A DNA stretch of 64,000 nucleotides from the NCBI GenBank assembly GCA_035576005.1, contig DATLXH010000128.1:1-64000 (forward strand). Reading direction: 5' to 3'. Source of the stretch: DATLXH01 sp035576005. GTDB taxonomy: Bacteria; Acidobacteriota; Thermoanaerobaculia; Gp7-AA8. The position numbers were made by a program, and so were the translations under genes. Of the stretch, positions 8,625-17,337 are shown in pieces (position 1 is the first letter of the stretch; every line of letters starts with the position of its first letter). Under the pieces are notes generated by a model. That model was not told the DNA's origin. It saw only the letters and a program-made list of their open reading frames with translations, and did no database searches.

Positions 8625-10252
8625 TGGCTGAGAACAAGGTCAATGCGGTGCTGTACGTTCGCGTGAGCAGCCGAGAGCAGGCGATCGAGGGCTACTCCAT
8701 CGAGGCGCAGCGCCGGTTTCTCGTGCAGCATGCGGCGGCCGCCGGATTCCAGATCGTCGCTGAGTTCAGCGATGAGGAGACCGCCAAAACCACCGGCCGG
8801 CCAGGCTTCGAAGCACTTTTGGCGTACATTCGCTCGCGTTCGGATGTGCGGACCATCCTGGTCGAGAAAACGGACCGACTGCTGCGGAACTTTCGCGATT
8901 TCATCACGATCGATGAAGCAGAGATCGACGTCGTCTTCGCAAAAGAAGGCACCACCTTCGGTCCGAACAGCCACTCGTCGCAGCGATTTCTGCAGACGAT
9001 CAAGGTCGGCATGGCCAGGCACTACATCGAGAACCTGAGCGAGGAAGTGAAGAAAGGTCTCCATGAGAAATGCCGCCTCGACGGTGCATGGCCCGCGCTC
9101 GCGCCGCTCGGGTATCGGAATGTCAGCGACGCATTCGGGATCGCTCCTGATCCGGTCAAAGCGCCGCTCGTGAAGCAGCTCTTCGAAGAGGCGGCGCGTG
9201 GCGACAGGAGTCATCGCACACTAGCGGCCTTCGCGTATGACATCGGTCTCCGGACGCGGGATGGTCATCGCATCGGGAAGAGCCATATCGCGAAGATCAT
9301 CAGTAACCCGCTCTACGCTGGCCAGTTCTCGTGGGGCGGCAAACAGTACGAAGGTAAGTACGAGCCGCTGGTGACGACGACGCTGTTCCATCGGGTGCAG
9401 CACGCACTCTCCGCGAAGAGCAAGAGCAAGACACGAAAGTTCCTTTTTCCGCTTTCCGGTCTGCTTTCTTGCGGTGTCTGTGGCGGTCGCATGTCCGGCG
9501 ACTTGAAGGTGAAAGTCACATCCAAAGCCCGCCATGAATTCGTGTACTACAGCTGCGGTGGCCGAATGGGGTGTCGCGAGTATTTCCCTGAGCGGATCTT
9601 CGAAACAAAGATCGTCTCGATCCTCGATTCTCTCAAACTCGACGGCGCTGTCTCGGCCTGGATCGGTGAAGAGTTGGCGCGGTGGTATGACACATCCACC
9701 GAGCAGGAACAGGTAGAAAAGGAACGGCGCGAGCGGCGAATCGGGCAGCTTCGGACGCGGATGCGGAAGGCCTGGGAAGAGAAGGAAGAGGGGACGCTCG
9801 ATGCCGGCAGCTACCGCTCGTTCGTCTCCGATTGGCAGGCGGAGATCGACGAGCTGCTCCGCTCGATGACGATGGCGCGGCCCACGGTCAGCCGAGGCGC
9901 ATTTCTGCGGGCGGGTGCAGCGCCTCTCGAACTCCTGCAAGCTGCACCGGCTCTGTACGTTACGCAATCCCGTGAGGAGAAGAACGCTCTCTGCAAAATC
10001 GTCTTCTCGAACCTCACTGTGGCGAAGGACGATGGCGAGGCAAGTCTCTCAGCCGACTTGTGTTCGCCGTTCGACGCACTGGTCGGGATCGGCACGCTTC
10101 CACCCGGAAGTGGAGATTGGCTGGGGAGGAAGGATTCGAACCTTCGAATGTCGGCTCCAAAGGCCGATGCCTTACCACTTGGCGACTCCCCAACGAAGTG
10201 CAGAATGCACCGTCACGAATCGAAATTTCGGATGGGTGGCTACGCAGTGTAG
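8624..10252 (+). CDS. Large serine recombinase (integrase)
   Basis: 542 aa from ATG 8624. The resolvase catalytic domain comes first: AVLYVRVSSREQA carries the nucleophilic Ser in the usual R-V-S-S context, and ILVEKTDRLLRNF matches the conserved Arg-containing helix. The recombinase domain (LAPLGYRNV) follows, then a zinc ribbon with CGVCGGRMSG and a downstream YYSCGGRMGCREY pair, and a long coiled-coil segment near residues 365-420. These enzymes integrate or excise mobile elements. The last ~45 codons read antisense through the whole tRNA-Gln gene at 10118-10192, so the native C-terminus is probably not what is written here and the attachment site seems to lie at the gene's 3' end. Confidence 0.9.
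   Translation: MAENKVNAVLYVRVSSREQAIEGYSIEAQRRFLVQHAAAAGFQIVAEFSDEETAKTTGRPGFEALLAYIRSRSDVRTILVEKTDRLLRNFRDFITIDEAEIDVVFAKEGTTFGPNSHSSQRFLQTIKVGMARHYIENLSEEVKKGLHEKCRLDGAWPALAPLGYRNVSDAFGIAPDPVKAPLVKQLFEEAARGDRSHRTLAAFAYDIGLRTRDGHRIGKSHIAKIISNPLYAGQFSWGGKQYEGKYEPLVTTTLFHRVQHALSAKSKSKTRKFLFPLSGLLSCGVCGGRMSGDLKVKVTSKARHEFVYYSCGGRMGCREYFPERIFETKIVSILDSLKLDGAVSAWIGEELARWYDTSTEQEQVEKERRERRIGQLRTRMRKAWEEKEEGTLDAGSYRSFVSDWQAEIDELLRSMTMARPTVSRGAFLRAGAAPLELLQAAPALYVTQSREEKNALCKIVFSNLTVAKDDGEASLSADLCSPFDALVGIGTLPPGSGDWLGRKDSNLRMSAPKADALPLGDSPTKCRMHRHESKFRMGGYAV
10118..10192 (-). tRNA. tRNA-Gln (anticodon TTG)
   Basis: Read on the minus strand, the acceptor stem TGGGGAG (complement of 10186-10192) pairs with CTCCCCA, followed by discriminator G and an encoded CCA (10118-10120). 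The anticodon stem TCGGC/GCCGA closes the loop CTTTGGA, giving anticodon TTG. The T arm carries GGTTCGAATCC. The serine recombinase overlaps it fully on the other strand, which marks the tRNA 3' end as the probable attachment site of the element to the left. Confidence 0.93.
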
Positions 10253-10284
10253 ATGAGCGAAGTCCTGCAAGCCGCGAAACTGTA

Positions 10285-10325
10285 ATCCCCCTCTCCCGGC
10301 GGGAGAGGGGCTAGGGGTGAGGGTC
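10285..10325. repeat. Left inverted-repeat arm of the DUF559 unit (R1-like)
   Basis: Contains the palindrome CTCTCCCGGCGGGAGAG followed by GGTGAGGGTCTCA. An inverted counterpart lies after the DUF559 gene near 10708-10760 (ACCCTCACCC then CCCTCTCCCGCGGGGAGAGG). The core resembles the palindromes of the R1 repeats found elsewhere in the window. Confidence 0.6.
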
Positions 10326-10349
10326 TCACACCCGAGGTACGATCGTAAT

Positions 10350-10784
10350 GTGAACCATGAACCGCTGAAACTACGTGAGCAAGCACGAGAGCTGCGAAGG
10401 CGAGAAACGTCCGCAGAGTCCGCGATGTGGAAGAACCTCCGACGTCGAGGTTTCCTCGGACTCAAGTTCAGAAGACAGCACGAAGTTGGCAGGTATATCG
10501 TTGATTTCTTCTGCGAGGAACTCAAGCTGGCGATCGAGCTTGATGGCGCGTCACACTTCGAGCCTGCGGTGATTGAGCTTGATGCAAAACGAACTCGCGT
10601 TTTGCAGCAGTTCGGAATCACTGTAATCCGAATCGAGAACGAGGAGTTCTTAGTGAACGGTGGGTTGGTGATGGAGAGGATTCGAGACATCGTCGTGCAG
10701 CTCAGCAGGGACCCTCACCCGCCGCTCGACGCGGCACCCTCTCCCGCGGGGAGAGGGGAGCGGCCAGAGCCGGGCTTCACCTGA
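10350..10784 (+). CDS. DUF559 (Vsr/restriction-like) nuclease family protein
   Basis: 144 aa from GTG 10350 (an in-frame GTG at 10317 would start inside the repeat). The core LREQARELRRRETSAESAMW, FRRQHEVGRYIVDFFCEEL and LAIELDGASHF is typical of DUF559, a small PD-(D/E)xK-fold relative of the very-short-patch-repair endonucleases; the Asp of VDFF and the ELDG segment supply likely metal ligands. The last ~20 residues (PSPAGRGERPEPG) are encoded by the downstream repeat. The gene sits between inverted R1-like repeats, an arrangement suggesting a small mobile or repeat-associated unit. The function of the family in cells is not established. Confidence 0.8.
   Translation: MNHEPLKLREQARELRRRETSAESAMWKNLRRRGFLGLKFRRQHEVGRYIVDFFCEELKLAIELDGASHFEPAVIELDAKRTRVLQQFGITVIRIENEEFLVNGGLVMERIRDIVVQLSRDPHPPLDAAPSPAGRGERPEPGFT
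10708..10760. repeat. Right inverted-repeat arm of the DUF559 unit (R1-like)
   Basis: Carries ACCCTCACCCGCCG and then CCCTCTCCCGCGGGGAGAGG, roughly the reverse complement of the sequence just upstream of the gene. It supplies the C-terminal codons and lies just before the stop of the DUF559 gene. Confidence 0.55.
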
Positions 10785-10796
10785 TCCGCGAGCGGG

Positions 10797-12761
10797 CTAG
10801 ACCGCCTTCTCGAGTCTTGCGGTCACGCGCACCAGATCCTCGTGTGACCCGACCAGAATCAGCGTATCGCCTGCAACGATTCTCTCCTCCTGCGGTGGGG
10901 GAGAGATCGGCTTCCCGTCGCGAATGACTACCGGGACCGCAATATGGTCTTGCTCGAGCTGCAGCTCCGCGAACGTTTTCCCTTCCACGAAGCTGTCGGG
11001 CATCGCGAGAAATGTCTCCGACGTCCCCGCGCCCATAATCGCGGAGAGCCGTCTCCCTTCGCTCGTGCGACCTTCCGGATCACGAAGCATTCTGTACCCT
11101 TCGTCGCGAAGAATCCTCAGCTGAGCCGCGACGATGTTGCCTGGGAGTCTGAACACTCGGAGAGCTCTGACAACGATCTCGATCGAAGTCTCGAACTCCT
11201 CGGGGATGACCTCATCAGCCCCGAGCGCCCGGAGCGCGTCGACTTCGGCGACGTATCGAGTTCGCACGATGAGCCGGACGGTTGGACTGATGCCGCGCAC
11301 GGTTTTCACGATTCGTCGCGTCCCATCAGAGTCTGAGATCGCAACGATGACGGCCAGAGCCCGCTCGACGCCCGCACTCGACAGACCGTCGGGATCCGCC
11401 CCGTCCGTCAGAATGACTTTACTTCCGGCTAGCCGCGCTGCCGCCGCCCGTTCCACATCTTCTTCGAGTACGACGTGAGGAATGCCCGTCTGTGAAAGCA
11501 CGCGCGCGACATTCTGTCCGTTGAGACCATATCCGACGATCACGATATGGCTGCGCAGGTCATGGCCTTCATCCGTCTCCGTGGGCTCTTCTCGCGATCG
11601 AAATCGCTCGGAAAGAATCGTGCCGGCGGAGATCAGCAGAGGTGCGCCGGCCAGAGTGATGACGGCCGTCGAGATGAACAGCTGCTCCTCCCACGGACCC
11701 AGAATCCGGTACTCTTTCGCCGCCTGGGAAAGCAGAAATGAGAACTCGCCTACCGGAGCGATCGCAAAAGCAGCGCGAATCGACGTTCTCGGCAACGACG
11801 CAGACGACCTGATGGCAGGGTAGGCCGCGAGAACTTTAATGGCGACCGCCGCGAGTACCGTCCCTATGACGAGCAGCGGATTCCCTGCGACGAATCGAGG
11901 ATCCAGAAGCATCCCGATGGACGCGAAGAAGAGAGCGGAGAGGAAGTCACGAAACGGCCGGAGGATGGCGAAGATCTCATGGACGTAATCTGTCTCGGCG
12001 ATCACAACGCCGGCCGCAAAAGCGCCGAGCGCTGCTGAAATGCCGAGCTGGTGTGTGAGGGCGATCGTGGCGACGATCAACACGATCGCGGCGGCCGTGA
12101 AACTCTCGCGAGTCCCGAGGCGCGCGATCAGCTCGAACAGCCTCGGGACGATAAATCGCGCCACAGCGACGAGCACCACCACGCCGACGATGGCGAGGGT
12201 CACGCGTATGACCACCTGATCGAGGGGCGGAGCGCTGTCCGCTCCGATCGCAAAGGCGGGGACCAGCAGCATGAGAGGGATGACCGCAAAATCCTGAAAG
12301 ATCGATACCCCGAGGAACTTTCGTGCGAAGGGTGCTCCCATCTCGTCCCGCGTTGCAAGAATGGGCAGGACCACGGCCGTCGAGCTCAGAGAGACCAGAA
12401 GTCCGTAGAAGACGCCGAGATGCAGCGGGATGTTGAGAAGCATCGACGCGCCAGTGACGATCAGAACCGTAAAGATCATCTGAAGGCTGCCGGAGACCAG
12501 CGTGGTTCGCCCGAGGGCGCGGACACGCTCGAGAGGGATGTGAAGGCCTATGAAGAAGAGGATCAGTGCGACCCCGAGCTCTGCGATGGTCTCCACCTGG
12601 GCAGTGTCATCGATCCACGCAAGGGCATGCGGGCCGATCACCACTCCTGTCACGAGATAGCTGAAGACCGCCGGCAGCTTGAGCCTTCTGGCCAGGAACT
12701 GGATCGGAAACGCCGCCGTCAAAATGATGGCGACATCAATAAGAAGGTGTTGGTCCTGCAT
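10797..12761 (-). CDS. Kef-type monovalent cation:proton antiporter with TrkA-N domain
   Basis: 654 aa from ATG 12761 (GTG 12767 also possible). The first ~385 residues form about 12 transmembrane helices of the CPA2 antiporter family, with the signatures LVTGVVIGPHALAW and SSTAVVLPILATRDE. A linker leads to a TrkA-N (RCK) nucleotide-binding domain, HIVIVGYGLNGQNVARVL, whose GxGxxG loop binds NAD(H). A TrkA-C domain closes the protein (TFAELQLEQDHIAVP). This three-part layout matches KefB/KefC-like K+ efflux or Na+/H+ systems of the inner membrane, with RCK gating by ligands. It converges on the DUF559 gene and is divergent from oligopeptidase B. Confidence 0.9.
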   Translation of the reverse strand: MQDQHLLIDVAIILTAAFPIQFLARRLKLPAVFSYLVTGVVIGPHALAWIDDTAQVETIAELGVALILFFIGLHIPLERVRALGRTTLVSGSLQMIFTVLIVTGASMLLNIPLHLGVFYGLLVSLSSTAVVLPILATRDEMGAPFARKFLGVSIFQDFAVIPLMLLVPAFAIGADSAPPLDQVVIRVTLAIVGVVVLVAVARFIVPRLFELIARLGTRESFTAAAIVLIVATIALTHQLGISAALGAFAAGVVIAETDYVHEIFAILRPFRDFLSALFFASIGMLLDPRFVAGNPLLVIGTVLAAVAIKVLAAYPAIRSSASLPRTSIRAAFAIAPVGEFSFLLSQAAKEYRILGPWEEQLFISTAVITLAGAPLLISAGTILSERFRSREEPTETDEGHDLRSHIVIVGYGLNGQNVARVLSQTGIPHVVLEEDVERAAAARLAGSKVILTDGADPDGLSSAGVERALAVIVAISDSDGTRRIVKTVRGISPTVRLIVRTRYVAEVDALRALGADEVIPEEFETSIEIVVRALRVFRLPGNIVAAQLRILRDEGYRMLRDPEGRTSEGRRLSAIMGAGTSETFLAMPDSFVEGKTFAELQLEQDHIAVPVVIRDGKPISPPPQEERIVAGDTLILVGSHEDLVRVTARLEKAV

Positions 12762-12876
12762 CGTCACACATTCTACAGTCGCGTTCCTTCAGGTCGGATT
12801 GGTCTCTCCCGCTAGCTAGCCCGCACTCGAGGACGCACCGTTGAGGTATCCTCGTCGCTCGATCGAGGAGGCTTTG

Positions 12877-14979
12877 ATGAAGCGTTTCAATTCGGCGGCG
12901 TTCGCTGCCATTCTGTTTGTCGCGAACGTAGTAGTCGCACAGCCGCATCCAGCGCCTCCCGTAGCGAAGCGCGTTCCGAAGTCCTCGACCATTCATGGTG
13001 AAACCCGAGTGGACGATTACGGCTGGCTACGCGACAAGGCGAATCCGGAAGTCATCGCGCATCTGGAATCGGAGAACGCCTACGCGAAGGCGATGCTCGG
13101 GAAGACCGCAGGTTTCGCGGACAACCTCTACGCCGAGATGCTCGGTCGCATCAAACAGACGGACGTCAACGTCCCGTACCGAAAGGGCGCCTGGTATTAC
13201 TACTCTCGCACGGTCGAGGGGAAGCAATACCCCGTCTACGCACGAAAAAAAACAATGGATGGCGCCGAAGAGATCATGCTCGACGTCAACAAGCTGGCAG
13301 AGGGTCAGAAATTCATGAGTGTCGACGCGCTGGAGGTCAGCGATGACGGCAACCTGCTCGCGTATTCAACCGACAACACGGGTTATCGCCAGTACCGGCT
13401 GCAGGTGAAGGATCTCCGCACCGGAAAACTTTTACCCGATACGGCAGAGAAAACGGGGTCGGTCCTCTGGGCTGCCGACAACAAGACCATCTTCTACGCC
13501 GTCGAAAATGAAGCGAAGAGGCAATCCCGTTTCTACCGCCACACCCTCGGCTCTACGGGTGCAGACACGCTTGTTTACGAAGAGCCGGACGAGTTGTACG
13601 ACCTTTATGCGGAGCGCTCGCGAAGTGGCGACGTGATCTTCATCGTCTCGGACAGTAAAACCACCAATGAAGTACGTTTCCTGATGGCTGCTGATCCAAC
13701 GGCTCAGCCACGTGTCATGGCGCCGCGAAAGAATGACCTCAAGTACTATCCCGAGCATCGCGGAGATCGGTTCTATCTCCTGACGAACGATACAGGCATC
13801 AACTATCGCGTCGTGAGCGCGCCGGTTGCGGAACCGCAGCAGTCAAACTGGACAGAGGTCGTCGCGTACCGCAAGCCGGTAAAAATCGACTCCATCCATG
13901 GCTTCCGTGACCATCTCGTCCTGCGGGTGCGCGAGAACGGTCTGAGTCACATTGAAATCCTCGACCTGCGTGACAAAAAAACCCATCGCGTCAGTTTTCC
14001 CGAGCCCGCCTATCTGGTTGTGGCTGGATCGAATGAAGAGTTCGACACGAACCGCTTCCGCTACGCCTATCAGTCACTGGTCACGCCGGGATCCACGTAT
14101 GACTACGACATGGACGAGCGGAAGTCGACGCTGCTCAAGCGCACGGACGTCCTCGGCGGATTCGACCTGGCGAATTACAAATCCGAACGGATCTTTGCTA
14201 CCGCGCAGGATGGCGTCAGGGTGCCCATCGCGCTGGTTTACAAAAAAGGTGTAAATCCCCGCGGGCGTAACCCGCTGCTTCTTTACGCATACGGCTCATA
14301 CGGCTCGTCAACCCCGGACAGCTTCTCGTCGAACCGGCTCGCCTTGCTCGACCGCGGCGTCATCTTCGCAATCGCACACATTCGCGGCGGCGGTGAGATG
14401 GGTAAGGAGTGGCACGAAGCCGGCCGGATGATGACCAAGAAGAACACCTTCAGCGACTTCATTGCCGCGGCCAGCCATCTAGTGAAAGAAAAGTACACCG
14501 CACCAGACAAGCTGGCGGCAATGGGTGGGAGCGCAGGAGGGCTGCTCATGGGCGCGGTCGTTAACATGCGCCCCGATCTGTTCAAGGCAATCGTTGCTTA
14601 CGTCCCGTTCGTCGACGTGATCAATACGATGCTCGACGCGAGCATCCCGCTCACAACGCAGGAGTACATCGAGTGGGGCAATCCGAACGAAAAGGCCGCG
14701 TACGCTTACATGAAGAGCTACGACCCTTATTCGAATATCGCGAAGACAAAGTACCCGGCAATGCTGGTGCGGACGTCACTCAACGACAGCCAGGTCGGCT
14801 ACTGGGAGGCGGCGAAGTGGGTGGCAAAGCTCCGAGCGACGAAGACGGACAGGAATCCGATCCTGTTCCGCGTCAATCTCGGCGCCGGTCATGGCGGAGC
14901 ATCAGGCCGCTACGACAAGCTCAGGGATGAGGCCGCTGATTACGCGTGGCTACTCTCGCAGCTGGGGATCGCGAAGTAA
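12877..14979 (+). CDS. Oligopeptidase B-like serine peptidase (S9A), exported
   Basis: 700 aa from ATG 12877, chosen for its GAGGAG ribosome site and because it opens directly into a signal peptide (MKRFNSAAFAAILFVANVVVAQ). The beta-propeller domain spans ~60-420 and the alpha/beta-hydrolase domain ~430-700. The catalytic Ser lies in GGSAGG, the Asp in TSLNDSQVGYWEA, and the His in GAGHGGASGR. The segment YVPFVDVINTM followed by PLTTQEYIEWGNP is characteristic of oligopeptidase B rather than prolyl oligopeptidase; oligopeptidase B cleaves after Lys/Arg in short peptides. A signal peptide would place it in the periplasm. Confidence 0.9.
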   Translation: MKRFNSAAFAAILFVANVVVAQPHPAPPVAKRVPKSSTIHGETRVDDYGWLRDKANPEVIAHLESENAYAKAMLGKTAGFADNLYAEMLGRIKQTDVNVPYRKGAWYYYSRTVEGKQYPVYARKKTMDGAEEIMLDVNKLAEGQKFMSVDALEVSDDGNLLAYSTDNTGYRQYRLQVKDLRTGKLLPDTAEKTGSVLWAADNKTIFYAVENEAKRQSRFYRHTLGSTGADTLVYEEPDELYDLYAERSRSGDVIFIVSDSKTTNEVRFLMAADPTAQPRVMAPRKNDLKYYPEHRGDRFYLLTNDTGINYRVVSAPVAEPQQSNWTEVVAYRKPVKIDSIHGFRDHLVLRVRENGLSHIEILDLRDKKTHRVSFPEPAYLVVAGSNEEFDTNRFRYAYQSLVTPGSTYDYDMDERKSTLLKRTDVLGGFDLANYKSERIFATAQDGVRVPIALVYKKGVNPRGRNPLLLYAYGSYGSSTPDSFSSNRLALLDRGVIFAIAHIRGGGEMGKEWHEAGRMMTKKNTFSDFIAAASHLVKEKYTAPDKLAAMGGSAGGLLMGAVVNMRPDLFKAIVAYVPFVDVINTMLDASIPLTTQEYIEWGNPNEKAAYAYMKSYDPYSNIAKTKYPAMLVRTSLNDSQVGYWEAAKWVAKLRATKTDRNPILFRVNLGAGHGGASGRYDKLRDEAADYAWLLSQLGIAK

Positions 14980-15007
14980 CGTCGACTATCGGGTCAAGCG
15001 CGGCACT

Positions 15008-15170
15008 AGTGGAGTGTATTCGATGAATTGGTACCACCTGGCTTGGTCTCGCCGCCGTGAGCTTCGTTGCGACTCCTCAGCATAGTCACCACTATTCCTG
15101 CGTCGCCGCGCCTCGCCCACGTCGCCGATCCCATCGCCATCTGGTACCAATTCATCAAATACACTCCACT
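15008..15170. repeat. Inverted repeat with 29-bp arms
   Basis: Arms at 15008-15036 and 15142-15170 are reverse complements with one mismatch; each contains AATTGGTACCA. The 105-bp spacer shows no open gene. It lies between the convergent oligopeptidase and aminotransferase genes. No second copy was noticed in the window. Confidence 0.85.
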
Positions 15171-15195
15171 CGCCGACGAATGGAGTCGGGGATTA

Positions 15196-16404
15196 TCACG
15201 TCACGATCACGTCGCGGGATGACTGGCGCATCCACCTTCGGTTGCGAAGCACGTCATCGAGAACTCCGAACGCTATCTCGATTTCCTCATCGGTCGTATA
15301 AAAGTGCGGTGAGAAGCGGACTCCGGAGTTCGGTCGATAGTCGCAGACCACGTCCTCCGCATTGAGCTCAGCGGCAACCTCCTTCGCGTGAGGGACTGCG
15401 AAAGAGATAGAGCCTCCACGCTGGTTGGGCGAGCGTGGTGTCCGGATCTCGAATCCTCGCTCGTCGGCGAGTGCGATGATTCTCTCAGTCTGGCGGAGTG
15501 ATTTGTCTCGAATTGCTTTCATCCCGCCGGAGGCTGCCTGAGCGACGATTTTAGGACCCTCTCTGGCTGCGTAGAGTGCCGGGATGGGAGGTGTGCCGAG
15601 AGCGAAGCGTAGCGCGTCGTCGCGATAGCGCATGGGCGGGGGTTCAAAACCGAACGGATTCGCGTGCGCCATCCAGCCTGTAAAGCTGGGCTCCAGGCGT
15701 GGTCTCAACTCCGGATTGACATAGAGGAAGGCACCTCCCGGACCACCACAAAGCCATTTGAGCACGCCTCCCACAGCAATGGGAGCGTCCCACGCCGCCA
15801 CGTCGATATCCACGATTCCCGCGGACTGAAAAACGTCGAGGACGAGTGTGGCGCCAACCTCGCGGCAACGCGTCGCGATGGGAGCGACATCGATCATGAA
15901 AGAGGACTCGAAGAGTACGTGGGAGATCGGAACGATCTGCGTGCGCTCGTCAATGGCTTCGAGGAGTTTATCGAGGTCGAACCCGAGGCCGCTTCCATCA
16001 TGTGGAACGTTGACAATCTCGGCTCCGAGTCTCTGCGCGAGGCGATCGTAGATGTACCGGACTGACGGAAATTCTCCCTCGACCATGACCACGCGGTTTC
16101 GCGGGCCGCTGTAGTCGAACGCTGAGAGCACGACCGCCTCCGCGGTGGTCACGTTCGGGAGCATGACGATCGACCCGGGAGCCGCGCCGATGAGCGGAGC
16201 GATGATGTCACCGATCTCAATCGACATCATCCACCATTGATCCCCCCACGCCCGTACGCCGCGCGTGGCCCACATCTCGGCGTACTCAGCGAGCGCGTCG
16301 CGCGTTGCTTCAGGCATCGCTCCCAGCGAGTGGGAGACCAGATACTTGCACTGCTGAAGAATCGGGAACTGCGGTCTGAATCGAAGCAGCGGATCGGCTT
16401 CCAT
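15196..16404 (-). CDS. Class V PLP aminotransferase / kynureninase-like enzyme
   Basis: 402 aa. ATG 16404 is chosen because AAGGAG lies 5 bases upstream; the frame continues upstream without one. The fold-type I pattern is visible: SHSLGAMP near the N-terminus, an active-site Ser/Thr segment LPNVTTAEAVV, the PLP-Asp in TLVLDVFQSAGI, and the probable Schiff-base Lys in VGGVLKWLCGGPGGAFLYV. The GGPGG after the Lys is typical of kynureninase/cysteine desulfurase-like members. Substrate not predictable. It stands alone and converges on the inverted repeat at 15008-15170. Confidence 0.8.
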   Translation of the reverse strand: MEADPLLRFRPQFPILQQCKYLVSHSLGAMPEATRDALAEYAEMWATRGVRAWGDQWWMMSIEIGDIIAPLIGAAPGSIVMLPNVTTAEAVVLSAFDYSGPRNRVVMVEGEFPSVRYIYDRLAQRLGAEIVNVPHDGSGLGFDLDKLLEAIDERTQIVPISHVLFESSFMIDVAPIATRCREVGATLVLDVFQSAGIVDIDVAAWDAPIAVGGVLKWLCGGPGGAFLYVNPELRPRLEPSFTGWMAHANPFGFEPPPMRYRDDALRFALGTPPIPALYAAREGPKIVAQAASGGMKAIRDKSLRQTERIIALADERGFEIRTPRSPNQRGGSISFAVPHAKEVAAELNAEDVVCDYRPNSGVRFSPHFYTTDEEIEIAFGVLDDVLRNRRWMRQSSRDVIVT

Positions 16405-16867
16405 AAGCTCCTTGGATACTATGAAGCCGCGTAGTCTACCGTCACCGCGTCGCTTCACGGGCGTCAGAGGGATCTGACGGCTGTTCTGCACCCAGCGGGA
16501 GGCCGGTGCGGGAGAGGTCACCTTGGAACTTGGAATGACGACGTTTGGCGAAGTGACTCCTTCTGCACATCAGCGTTGGAACGCTCCCTCACGATCGGGT
16601 TATGAAGGCAATCGAGTTGTTTGGAACCAGGGTCGCGGCGGTGGTTCGTCGTGAGACCGCGGCACAGGTCGTTGCCGGCGCTTGAGAACAGGCCACGCTC
16701 TGGAGAAATCACTTTGTCTGCGCCGGGAAGCATCAGCCCGCACTTTTGCTCGCTCGACGACGCTGCCGCGCCTCTCAGAAATAACCGGTTGGGCGCTCTG
16801 TTGCGCTCGGGAGATGCAGGATGGCCCGGCCTTCGACGACGTTTCACCTTCGCCCTCTCCGACCCGC
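16405..16867. other. Intergenic region without a recognised gene
   Basis: About 460 bp between divergent genes. Frames on both strands are Arg/Ser-rich and lack ribosome sites. It presumably holds promoters for the aminotransferase (minus) and DUF983 (plus) genes, but I could not pick a convincing -35/-10 pair. Confidence 0.4.
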
Positions 16868-17236
16868 ATGGAAGTGCTTCGCCGAGGGTTGCGGCGTCGC
16901 TGCCCGAAATGTGGAGTGGGCTCTGTGTTTCGCCGTGGTCTCGAATTTAATCAGCGGTGTCCTGTGTGTAATCTTCTCCTGCAGCGCGACTACGGCGATA
17001 CGTGGGTGTTCATGGTTCTGACCGACCGCATCCCGGTCGTCGTCGGCATCGTCCTGGTATTTTTCGGTTTCCAGACGACGACATGGCTGACGGGCACTGC
17101 TTTCCTTCTGGCTCTGGTGATCCCTCTGCTCGCAACAATGCGTGAACGTCAATCGCTTGCGCTCGCGCTTGATTATCTCGTTCGGGTCTACCTTCGCGAT
17201 CCGACGGACGAGATCCACGGCGGCCGGGCTCGCTGA
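16868..17236 (+). CDS. DUF983 membrane protein with zinc-ribbon start
   Basis: 122 aa from ATG 16868. It starts with RRRCPKCGVGSVFRRG and a second pair in RCPVCNLLLQRDYGDTW, the paired-Cys pattern of DUF983. Two hydrophobic spans follow (IPVVVGIVLVFFGF and LTGTAFLLALVIPLLA). DUF983 proteins are small inner-membrane proteins of unknown function common in Proteobacteria and Bacteroidetes. Length fits the family. The neighbour on the right is transcribed in the opposite direction. Confidence 0.8.
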   Translation: MEVLRRGLRRRCPKCGVGSVFRRGLEFNQRCPVCNLLLQRDYGDTWVFMVLTDRIPVVVGIVLVFFGFQTTTWLTGTAFLLALVIPLLATMRERQSLALALDYLVRVYLRDPTDEIHGGRAR

Positions 17237-17337
17237 AAATATCCCAGCCTTACCAGTTTCAATGAAGTCCAGCTCCGGAGTTCTCAGGCGGAGAAGTACA
17301 GCGTTCCAATCGGCCGGTCTCGACCTTCGACTGTCAA

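Noticed and set aside
7535..9214. A 559-codon minus-strand frame across the membrane protein and recombinase
   Set aside because: Composition is Arg/Gln/Asp-rich and it spans two unrelated well-supported genes on the other strand; no ribosome site.
10253..10316. An extra tRNA next to tRNA-Gln
   Set aside because: Only palindromic repeat sequence is present; no cloverleaf can be drawn.
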